Shown here: one piece after another, positions 1 to 5,382 of the stretch
How the letters are laid out: every line of letters begins with the position of its first letter
Numbering within the stretch: position 1 is the stretch's first letter
Source of the DNA: Anaerolineales bacterium
GTDB lineage: Bacteria > Chloroflexota > Anaerolineae > Promineifilales > Promineifilaceae
Assembly: GCA_020432595.1 (NCBI GenBank)
Contig: JAGQGA010000053.1
Span: 2,597-8,299 of the forward strand
DNA: 5,703 nt
Direction of reading: 5' to 3'
Translations under genes and position numbers: made by a program
The notes under the pieces: generated by a model
The model's input: only the letters and a program-made list of their open reading frames with translations
The model's database searches: none
What the model was told of the DNA's origin: nothing

Positions 1-1
1 G

Positions 2-1216
2 GCCTTTGCAGAATTAGGGGAAAGCATTGAGGCTTTGCGAACATTTTATTATGAAGTCGGATTGATGGTAGAGGGGCTTGCATTTTTTGAGCGCATTGTT
101 GCTAGACTCAATCATATATTGTCTCAGTCTGAAATTTCGCCTCTTGCCCAAACCTTGCAAGTTAAGGTTTTGATTGAACAAATTGATCTACGTGCGGAGA
201 CAATCGTTGATGCCGCATTGTTTGATAGCATTGAAGAAGTGCTGACCCAAGTGCGACAATTGAACGATCCCAAGCTGCTTTTAGCGATGCGTATAACGCA
301 AATCAGCGCACTGCGTCGTTTGGGCAAGTTGGACGAGGCTGGTGAACTGATGGAAGAAACGGCCGTTCTAGCTCAAACCGTAGGTACACGGCTACAACAG
401 GCTAGCTTAACCCAGTTCCATGCTCACTTTCACCATGCTCGCGGTAATATGGTATTAGCCGGGCAGTGGTACGGTAAGACTTTAACCCTTATTGATGAGA
501 AGACTCACCCTTTTCATGTTGCTAAAGTGAAGCATAATTTGGCGACCACACTAATTAGCATAGGGCGCTTAGATGACGCACTGCCGCTACTTGAAACAAA
601 TCTGCGGCTTTGGCAGCAATCTGGGTGGCAGTTTGGGGAGAGTATGACACAGGAGTCGTTGGGGGAGGCTTTGCTCCGACAAGGTCAATATAATCTGGCA
701 CGTGTTCATTTGGAAAGCAGTTTGCAAGGGTATGAAGCAAATTATGATTTAGAGGGAATGGCTAATACTCAGGAGCTCTTAGGCCATGTCGCTTTGGCAT
801 TGGGCGATCTTGTTTTGGCAGAACAGCATTATCAAGCAACGTTAAGTGTATGTCGGCAAAAGGGAGATGGGGACAACTTAAACCAAGGGTGGACGGGATT
901 AGCAGAAGTCGCCTTGCTACGTGGAGAGATCGAAAAAGCGTCTCAGTTTGTAGATAACGTTATGCCAGATTTATTGAACGGCAACCTTATAGGTGCAGAT
1001 ATCTTTCGCACTTATTGGGTCTGCTATCGTGTTTTGGCAAAAGTTGATGTCACTGAGGCTGATATGGTGTTGGCGCTTGCCTTTACCAAGCTGCACGAAC
1101 AGGCAAAACATTTAGACGCGAAAGCCCAACAGGTATTTTTTGAGGGTGTTGAGATACATAAAGCCTTGATTGCGGCTGTACAGGAGCGTTTGCCGGGGTT
1201 GGTGGGGGTGGCGTAG
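2..1216 (+). CDS. TPR-repeat protein, C-terminal part (5' end outside window)
   Basis: The frame is open from the left edge to a TAG stop at 1214-1216, giving 404 visible residues, so the true start lies upstream. A TTG at 35 is in frame but has no reason to be the start. The visible protein is almost entirely helical repeats of TPR type, at about residues 93-125, 172-208, 212-247, 252-287 and 293-322. Typical G-x-x-x-x-A turns are visible, such as LGKLDEA, IGRLDDA, QGQYNLA and LGDLVLA. The first residues (ALRTFYYEVGLMVEGLAFFE) resemble the segment that precedes the TPRs in large NB-ARC/STAND ATPase or LuxR/SARP-type regulators, where 'EG..w.e' helices are common. By inference this is the protein-binding sensor tail of such a regulator; no ATPase or DNA-binding domain is visible here. 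Base composition is lower in GC than the histidine kinase gene to the right. The TPR fold is sure, the regulator assignment is not. Confidence 0.85.
   Translation, partial: AFAELGESIEALRTFYYEVGLMVEGLAFFERIVARLNHILSQSEISPLAQTLQVKVLIEQIDLRAETIVDAALFDSIEEVLTQVRQLNDPKLLLAMRITQISALRRLGKLDEAGELMEETAVLAQTVGTRLQQASLTQFHAHFHHARGNMVLAGQWYGKTLTLIDEKTHPFHVAKVKHNLATTLISIGRLDDALPLLETNLRLWQQSGWQFGESMTQESLGEALLRQGQYNLARVHLESSLQGYEANYDLEGMANTQELLGHVALALGDLVLAEQHYQATLSVCRQKGDGDNLNQGWTGLAEVALLRGEIEKASQFVDNVMPDLLNGNLIGADIFRTYWVCYRVLAKVDVTEADMVLALAFTKLHEQAKHLDAKAQQVFFEGVEIHKALIAAVQERLPGLVGVA
358..367. repeat. AACGGCCGTT palindrome copy 1 (in TPR gene)
   Basis: Perfect 10-bp palindrome lying in the TPR gene, read there as codons for Thr-Ala-Val (acg gcc gtt). 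It is one of seven exact copies in the window. Confidence 0.8.
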
Positions 1217-1450
1217 GTGTGAGGTGAGGGAAAACGGCCGTTTTCCTCTCATTATTTTGTGGGGAAAACGGCCGTTTATGACACTACCCTGCCATAAAGA
1301 TAACGCTCATTGATTTACCGCCTTAAGTTATCATAAATTTTGCGCTTGACCGCAACCTGTGTCATATATGCGAAACGGTTGGGAACAGTGGATACTCGCC
1401 CTGAAATGTGCTTCCTCAAGAAGTAACAAAGGACAGACCCTAAACAATTA
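1217..1450. other. Convergent intergenic region
   Basis: This 234-base gap lies between the stop of the TPR gene (+) and the stop of the PI-PLC gene (-). Its left part holds the twin palindromes described separately. The rest, 1278-1450, shows no RNA gene, no convincing terminator for the minus-strand gene and no recognisable protein. A minus-strand frame crosses 1315-1533, but its first third is an out-of-frame reading of the PI-PLC 3' end and its product matches nothing I know. Confidence 0.6.
1228..1277. repeat. Twin AAACGGCCGTTT palindromes, direct repeat, possible terminator
   Basis: The 16-base word GGGAAAACGGCCGTTT occurs at 1228-1243 and again at 1262-1277, a 34-base offset. The first copy sits in the perfect 18-bp palindrome GGAAAACGGCCGTTTTCC at 1229-1246. 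Each copy can form a hairpin with a GGCC loop, and a short TTTT occurs at 1255-1258. The position between two convergent stops makes a bidirectional terminator or transcription barrier plausible. The stems are A/T-rich outside the core and the T run is not adjacent, so termination is only an inference. Confidence 0.6.
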
Positions 1451-2956
1451 CTATGAGACCTTTTCGAGAATAAAGGTCGTCGCGAAGCTGGTGCCTGGAG
1501 AGGCAGCATTGATATATGCCTTGCCAGACGCATCGTAGGTGACAGTCAAGAAGAGATGGTTACCGCTCGACTGAAACATGGCTTTTACTAAGGAAGAACC
1601 CAGAAGCGGATTCAGCCCAACAATGGTTTCAGCGGTAGCCTTCACGATTTTTTCAAATACATTACTGGAGGCACCAAGCATGCTGCGGATATTTATCCGG
1701 CTGCCATCGTAGATCTGTCCACCATCGCTGAGATTCTCAGGATTGAAGCCGGTAAATGTTTCGTTGTTGCCAGACGGCCCCCACCCAATACCGAAGTAGA
1801 GTCTGTTGCGCTGGTTTGTGTCGACCGATATGACCTTATTGTCACGAACCAGCATTCGGAAGTTGCCTTTGCTATTGATAGTGTCTGCATTCAGGTTGCC
1901 ACTGTAGGGCAAAAGTTTGGTTGTGTTGTAGTCATAGTCTCGAAGCTGAAACTTACAACTGTTATCGTAGGTGCCAACCAGCGTCAACAAATTATCCCTT
2001 CCCAGACTCACATATTGCCCACCGTCTGTGCGTAAGCGAATCCAATCTTCCTGGTGAATTGGCGTTCGAAGGGTAATAGTCGGGTCGGAAGCAAAATTGT
2101 TAAGCCTGATGATATAGTCAATGACTTTGGCGTTATAGCCAGCGTTGACAAAATCTCTCATGATCACATTCAGCTTGGAGCCTTTGCCGTGGCTCATGAT
2201 CCAATTGTTGAATTGAGTTTCGGCTCTGGCATCACAATTAGCCGGGCTATCATATGACTCAAAAGAGTGATATGGGGTGTTGATCACTTGAGCAATAAAT
2301 ATCCTGTCCTTGCTCCACATAAGCATGGCGTTCTTCAAATAGGATAAAATTCCATCGGGCGTTTTTAAATTAAAGTTATCAAATGGGGATATGCGAAAGT
2401 TGTTCACATAGGAAAGCCAATTGCGCCCTTTTGTATCGTTTAGTGCCCACGTAATCAAAAACTGTTTACCACCCAGATCGCGCCATGTTACGTTACGATT
2501 AAATGTGCCATCCGCATTAAGGTGCGCTGTTGCGATCCGCGATGGCGCAATTTTCTCTTCAATCTGCTGGAGAATACCGTTGGCCACATTTGGATCGTCT
2601 GTCGGAAAGTCAATATCCATAAAGATGAACTCACCCCGATGTTCATCGGCAAAACGGACGATCTGTCCCAAAACATCGGTAAATGCATCATAATAATAGT
2701 CAGAATGATGCATCGTCAGTTGGTTCTTGTGCATTTTGACACGCATATCAAAATAGCGTACACCAACATTTAACTGGCTTGTATAACTAGCCAGTTGGGT
2801 TACGGCACCGACCCAATTGTTTTTGAACATTTCAAAAACATTGTCTGTGGGGTAACATGATGAATCATGACTTGCAGGAATATAGGAAGCCAGAATTTTT
2901 GTGTTCAGGTTTAGGTGAGACATCCAGTTTGCGCGGTCTAGAAACGTAGTACTCAT
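1451..2956 (-). CDS. Phosphatidylinositol-specific phospholipase C (PI-PLC X domain) with beta-trefoil-like C-terminus
   Basis: This 501-residue protein belongs to the family that cleaves the glycerol-phosphate bond of phosphatidylinositol to give diacylglycerol and a cyclic inositol phosphate. The catalytic set is present: H30-D31 in IPASHDS, D70 and R72 in RYFDMR, and the second histidine at H83/H84 in MHHSD. The X domain spans about residues 12-285 and ends with the family-typical VIMRDFVNAG...VIDYIIRLN block. Residues about 300-501 contain repeated 'RLRTDGGQYVSL', 'CKFQL', 'FRMLV' and a final 'FILEKVS', suggesting a beta-trefoil or fascin-like binding domain. I chose ATG 2956 over the in-frame ATG at 3010 because AAGGAG lies nine bases before it and the longer N-terminus (18 residues) looks like leader DNA. 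There is no signal peptide, unlike secreted Bacillus and Listeria enzymes, so the product is cytosolic or leaves by another route. The gene stands alone and is AT-richer than the kinase. The true substrate is unproven. Confidence 0.9.
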   Translation of the reverse strand: MSTTFLDRANWMSHLNLNTKILASYIPASHDSSCYPTDNVFEMFKNNWVGAVTQLASYTSQLNVGVRYFDMRVKMHKNQLTMHHSDYYYDAFTDVLGQIVRFADEHRGEFIFMDIDFPTDDPNVANGILQQIEEKIAPSRIATAHLNADGTFNRNVTWRDLGGKQFLITWALNDTKGRNWLSYVNNFRISPFDNFNLKTPDGILSYLKNAMLMWSKDRIFIAQVINTPYHSFESYDSPANCDARAETQFNNWIMSHGKGSKLNVIMRDFVNAGYNAKVIDYIIRLNNFASDPTITLRTPIHQEDWIRLRTDGGQYVSLGRDNLLTLVGTYDNSCKFQLRDYDYNTTKLLPYSGNLNADTINSKGNFRMLVRDNKVISVDTNQRNRLYFGIGWGPSGNNETFTGFNPENLSDGGQIYDGSRINIRSMLGASSNVFEKIVKATAETIVGLNPLLGSSLVKAMFQSSGNHLFLTVTYDASGKAYINAASPGTSFATTFILEKVS

Positions 2957-2965
2957 GAAATGATT

Positions 2966-2971
2966 CTCCTT
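2966..2971 (-). promoter_or_regulatory. Shine-Dalgarno site of PI-PLC gene
   Basis: On the minus strand this reads AAGGAG, nine bases before the ATG at 2956. It decides the start: the upstream in-frame ATG at 3008-3010 has no comparable site. Confidence 0.85.
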
Positions 2972-2973
2972 AT

Positions 2974-2992
2974 ATAGTGCGTTTGGCACTAT
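2974..2992. promoter_or_regulatory. 7-bp inverted repeat in PI-PLC leader, possible operator or mRNA hairpin
   Basis: ATAGTGC (2974-2980) and GCACTAT (2986-2992) are perfect inverted arms around a five-base spacer. On the minus strand the element ends only two bases before the AAGGAG ribosome binding site. It could act as a repressor operator or as an RNA hairpin that limits ribosome access. The inverted repeat is seen directly; the role is inferred. Confidence 0.5.
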
Positions 2993-3004
2993 TTGAATAA
3001 TTAA

Positions 3005-3036
3005 CTCCATTCTAGCAACTAAGGTAGCCTAGAAAG
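3005..3036 (-). promoter_or_regulatory. Candidate promoter of PI-PLC gene
   Basis: On the minus strand TTGACT is followed after 20 bases by TAGAAT, which is preceded by TGC as in an extended -10 element. The spacing is too long for an ideal sigma-70 pair, so the extended -10 would have to carry the recognition. It lies upstream of the inverted repeat and ribosome binding site, consistent with an independent transcription unit. Confidence 0.3.
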
Positions 3037-3096
3037 TCAAGACAGAATTTCGGGCAACTTTAAGGTAGTTTTATACCCGTTGGATTTTTTAACAAT

Positions 3097-3319
3097 TCAT
3101 CCCTCGGTGGTCGTCCTGCTCACCGGGGAGCCGGTAAGGTCAACCTCGGCTGGGGTGTACGATAGTCAAGTGACTGGTACAGTCGCTTCTCAATTATAAA
3201 AAGTGAAGTACGCGGCAATCCCCGACCGCGCCTGACGCAGTGTCTCATAATCGTGCAAATAGACCTCCTCGTATTTCAGCGAACGCCACAGCCGTTCGGT
3301 GAAAATGTTGTCCAGTGGC
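3097..3319 (-). pseudogene. IS3-family transposase (integrase domain) C-terminal remnant
   Basis: Read on the minus strand from 3319, the sequence gives LDNIFTERLWRSLKYEEVY, then LHDYETLRQARSGIAAYF and TFYN. This is the hallmark end of IS3-family OrfB transposases (rve/DDE integrase fold), including the catalytic glutamate region and the 'RLWRSLKYE' block. The frame hits TGA at 3190-3192. A shifted frame then resumes with EKRLYQSLDYRTP, the conserved family tail. A second frame change near 3151 leads to AEVDLTGSPVSRTTTEG and a TGA at 3097-3099. Two frame changes and the loss of everything before LDNIF make it a dead fragment. The similarity stops abruptly one base before the AAAACGGCCGTTT palindrome at 3321. 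It reads towards the PI-PLC gene and ends about 60 bases before that gene's candidate promoter. The family call is firm; the exact IS group is not. Confidence 0.9.
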
Positions 3320-3321
3320 CA

Positions 3322-3333
3322 AAACGGCCGTTT
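3322..3333. repeat. AAACGGCCGTTT palindrome at the edge of the transposase remnant
   Basis: Exact 12-bp palindrome lying directly at the point where recognisable transposase sequence ends. It is one of seven copies of the AACGGCCGTT core in the window. Confidence 0.8.
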
Positions 3334-3594
3334 GTTAAACTCATGCCCTCATCTAAAAACCAAACGTGACAGAAACGTAAATCCACTCACCCCAAAACCG
3401 CAACAAAAATGGCGTGGCGTTCGTGGTTCAGGGTCTCAAGAAGGGCAATGGCGAATCATAATGCCTATGATAAAAGGCTACCGTCGACACAGCGTCGACA
3501 AATGGTGGAGGTTATCTTCCTAAAATTCATACCCATTTGCTAACACGAATCCAACGCTAAGTTGGTAGAATGGGGATGTTGGCAAATAAGTTGT
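3334..3594. other. Gene-poor intergenic stretch with small palindromes
   Basis: No convincing gene was found. GTCGAC occurs at 3483-3488 and 3494-3499; because GTCGAC is itself a palindrome, the pair can form a 6-bp stem with a five-base loop. CCAAC/GTTGG at 3551-3565 is another small inverted repeat related to the loop of the next hairpin. A short plus-strand frame at 3409-3543 (44 codons) contains KRLPSTQRRQMVEVIF, which faintly resembles the N-terminal helix of IS transposases. It has no ribosome binding site and cannot be assigned. Confidence 0.5.
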
Positions 3595-3645
3595 AGACCT
3601 CCAAGGTTGTCCAAACTTAGCTTGGTAAAACCTTGGAGGTCTTTT
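3595..3645 (+). terminator. Strong hairpin with T run (terminator-like, possible dispersed repeat)
   Basis: The 14-base arms AGACCTCCAAGGTT (3595-3608) and AACCTTGGAGGTCT (3629-3642) are perfectly complementary. The 20-base loop contains a smaller CCAA...TTGG stem at 3611-3625, and TTTT follows at 3642-3645. This has the form of an intrinsic terminator on the plus strand. No intact plus-strand gene precedes it, so it may instead insulate the kinase gene, act in its leader, or be a mobile palindromic repeat. The structure is certain and the function is inferred. Confidence 0.65.
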
Positions 3646-3670
3646 ATGGCATGGTTGGGGTTGTCTGCGT

Positions 3671-3676
3671 TACAAT
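3671..3676 (+). promoter_or_regulatory. Candidate -10 element of histidine kinase gene
   Basis: TACAAT lies 24 bases before the kinase ATG, after the hairpin, and would give a leader of under 20 bases. I see no good -35 hexamer at standard spacing and only a weak GGAT ribosome binding site at 3687-3690. Confidence 0.3.
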
Positions 3677-3700
3677 CCTTCCCTTTGGATCGAGCTTTGT

Positions 3701-5317
3701 ATGAATCGTAGGGCACTTGTTGATATACGGATTCTCCAGCGGGAGTATTTGTTGGCGATTAGCCGGGCGCTAACGGCCGAATTAGATCTGCGTGACGTGC
3801 TGCGGATTATTTTGCAGTCGGCGGTGGAGTTGGTGAAGGCGGATGCGGGGATGATTGTGCTGGCAGAGCCGGAGGAGGAGACGTTTCGGGTAACGGCCGT
3901 TTATGGCATCCCCACCCACGCCGTGCAGCATTTCGCCCCCCTGCTGCGCGTCCCCTATGTAGACGGGCAGGAACATTTGGCCGTGCCAGAGCTAACCCAT
4001 CGCTTGCAGCAAATTGGCGGGCGCGTGGGGCTGGGGCTAAAGCAAATGCTGCGGATTCCCATGGTCAGCGGCGGGGAAGTGATTGGGCTGATTTATTTGT
4101 TCCAATCCGATACCTACTACATGATAGAAGACGCGCTGACGCTGCTGCGGAGCTTTGGCGACCAGGCGGCCATTGCCGTGCGGAACGCCCAGCTCTACCA
4201 GCAGGTGATTAAAGAGAAAAAGCGGCTGGACGCGATTTTGGAAAACAGTGCCGACGGGGTGATGATTTTAGATCCGTCGCTGCGGATTACAGGGTTTAAC
4301 CAGGCGTTGAGCAACATGACGGGGTGGCCGGCCGCTGAGGCGATTGGCCGACCGCATGAAGAAGTGTTGCACTGGCTAACGTTGAAGACCGATACTGGCT
4401 TGGAACAGGCGTTGGAAAACGGCTGGCCGCTGCCGGGGGCGGCGCATTTGTATGTGGAGGGGGATGTGCGCTGCCACGGCAACCAGCATCAACTGCGTGA
4501 CCGGGTGAGTTTGGGGATTACCTATGCGCCGCTGCTGAGTGAAAACGGCCGTTTAACCGACATCATCGCCAACGTGCGCGACCTCACCCGCTACCGTGAA
4601 GAAGAAGCCCTGCAAAAAACCTTTATCTCCGTCATCAGCCATGAGCTAAAGACCCCCGTTTCCATCATCAAAGGGTATGCCGGGACGCTGGCGCGGCAAG
4701 ATGCCAACTGGTCTCCCGACGTGATCCGCGAATCGCTGGCGGTGATTGAGGAGGAGGCCGACAGCCTGACCGACCTCATTGACAACCTGCTGGAAGCATC
4801 CCGCTTGCAGGCGGGGACGTTTGCGCTGGAGATGAGTGATGAGGTGGCGCTGCCGCTGCTGGCGGAAAAAGTGGCGCGGAAGCTGGGGGGACAGTCGGAA
4901 AAGCACACCATTTCGGTGCAGTTTCCGGCCAATTACCCAACAATTATTGCCGATGAGCGTCGTCTGACGCAGGTGCTAAACAATTTGGTCAGCAACGCCA
5001 TCAAATATTCGCCCGATGGCGGCCCGATTGTGATTTCGGGGGCGGTGCATCCTGAACACATTACGGTTTCGGTGCGTGATGCGGGCATTGGCATTCCGGC
5101 GCATGAGCAGGGGCGGATTTTTCAAAAGTTTTCGCGGCTGGATAATGCGCTTAGCCGCCGCACAGAGGGGACGGGGCTGGGTTTATTTTTGTCGAAAGCG
5201 ATTGTGGAGGCGCACAACGGCCGTTTATGGTTCAACAACAATGCCAATGAGAGTGAGCCAGAGGCGGCCGGCGCGACCTTTACCTTTTCACTACCGGTTG
5301 ATTTTAGTAATCAGTAA
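3701..5317 (+). CDS. Soluble GAF-PAS sensor histidine kinase
   Basis: This 538-residue kinase autophosphorylates on histidine and would pass the phosphate to a response regulator not present in the window. Domains in order are GAF (about 24-165), a linker helix, PAS (about 175-296, starting RLDAILENSADGVMILD), HisKA (about 304-370) and HATPase_c (about 415-534). The phosphoacceptor is H314 in SHELKTP. The ATP lid motifs are intact: N box with N432 (NNLVSNAIKY), G1 DAGIGIP at 460-466, F box FQKF at 474-477 and G2 GTGLGL at 490-495. No membrane segment or signal peptide is present, so it senses a cytoplasmic cue. The GAF domain contains no cysteine that could hold a bilin. All catalytic residues are in place, so it should be active. 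ATG 3701 fits the family start just before the GAF helix, although the ribosome binding site is weak. The last codons and the stop come from the heptad repeat. The gene is GC-rich and carries three exact AACGGCCGTT palindromes. Confidence 0.93.
   Translation: MNRRALVDIRILQREYLLAISRALTAELDLRDVLRIILQSAVELVKADAGMIVLAEPEEETFRVTAVYGIPTHAVQHFAPLLRVPYVDGQEHLAVPELTHRLQQIGGRVGLGLKQMLRIPMVSGGEVIGLIYLFQSDTYYMIEDALTLLRSFGDQAAIAVRNAQLYQQVIKEKKRLDAILENSADGVMILDPSLRITGFNQALSNMTGWPAAEAIGRPHEEVLHWLTLKTDTGLEQALENGWPLPGAAHLYVEGDVRCHGNQHQLRDRVSLGITYAPLLSENGRLTDIIANVRDLTRYREEEALQKTFISVISHELKTPVSIIKGYAGTLARQDANWSPDVIRESLAVIEEEADSLTDLIDNLLEASRLQAGTFALEMSDEVALPLLAEKVARKLGGQSEKHTISVQFPANYPTIIADERRLTQVLNNLVSNAIKYSPDGGPIVISGAVHPEHITVSVRDAGIGIPAHEQGRIFQKFSRLDNALSRRTEGTGLGLFLSKAIVEAHNGRLWFNNNANESEPEAAGATFTFSLPVDFSNQ
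3892..3901. repeat. AACGGCCGTT palindrome in kinase gene (GAF part)
   Basis: Exact copy, read here as Thr-Ala-Val (acg gcc gtt). A near copy, AACGGCCGAATT, lies upstream at 3772-3783. Confidence 0.8.
4543..4554. repeat. AAACGGCCGTTT palindrome in kinase gene (end of PAS part)
   Basis: Exact 12-bp copy read in a different frame from the previous one, giving Asn-Gly-Arg-Leu (aac ggc cgt tta). Confidence 0.8.
5216..5225. repeat. AACGGCCGTT palindrome in kinase gene (ATPase part)
   Basis: Exact copy, read as Asn-Gly-Arg-Leu within the C-terminal ATPase domain, just after the G2 box. Confidence 0.8.
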
Positions 5318-5367
5318 CCAGTAACCAGTAATCGGTACTGATTACTGATAACCGATTACTGATTACT
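5305..5367. repeat. 7-bp-period repeat that switches to its inverted form
   Basis: Nine consecutive heptads are visible. The first four are TAGTAAT, CAGTAAC, CAGTAAC and CAGTAAT. CGGTACT lies in the middle. The last four are GATTACT, GATAACC, GATTACT and GATTACT. The right side is the reverse complement of the left in register, and CAGTAATCGGT (5326-5336) pairs perfectly with ACCGATTACTG (5351-5361). The array starts inside the kinase gene and provides its last residues and TAA stop. It ends 15 bases before the next ATG. A fold in the mRNA between the two genes is likely. There is no T run, so a terminator is unlikely. Confidence 0.85.
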
Positions 5368-5382
5368 GGTCTAGGGAAATAG

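Noticed and set aside
35..37. TTG at 35 as the start of the TPR protein
   Set aside because: The frame is open to the window edge and the residues before it continue the same helical pattern, so the gene is simply cut by the window.
1315..1533. Minus-strand 72-codon frame overlapping the PI-PLC 3' end
   Set aside because: It overlaps a well-supported gene in another frame on the same strand, has no ribosome binding site that I can defend, and matches no family.
2957..3010. Extension of PI-PLC to the upstream in-frame ATG at 3010 (18 extra residues) as a signal peptide
   Set aside because: The residues MELIIQIVPNALYKENHF lack a positive N-region and a cleavage site, and the segment contains the inverted repeat and the strong AAGGAG site for the inner ATG.
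3409..3543. Plus-strand 44-codon frame with KRLPSTQRRQMVEVIF, reminiscent of a transposase N-terminus
   Set aside because: The similarity is faint, there is no ribosome binding site and the frame ends at once in AT-rich codons. It could be another IS scar but cannot be supported by eye.
4195..4932. Long minus-strand frames opposite the histidine kinase
   Set aside because: They are antisense shadows of a GC-rich gene with intact catalytic motifs, and their translations have no recognisable domain.
5305..5367. CRISPR array or intrinsic terminator at the heptad repeat
   Set aside because: Units are only 7 bp with no spacers, and no T run follows the fold.
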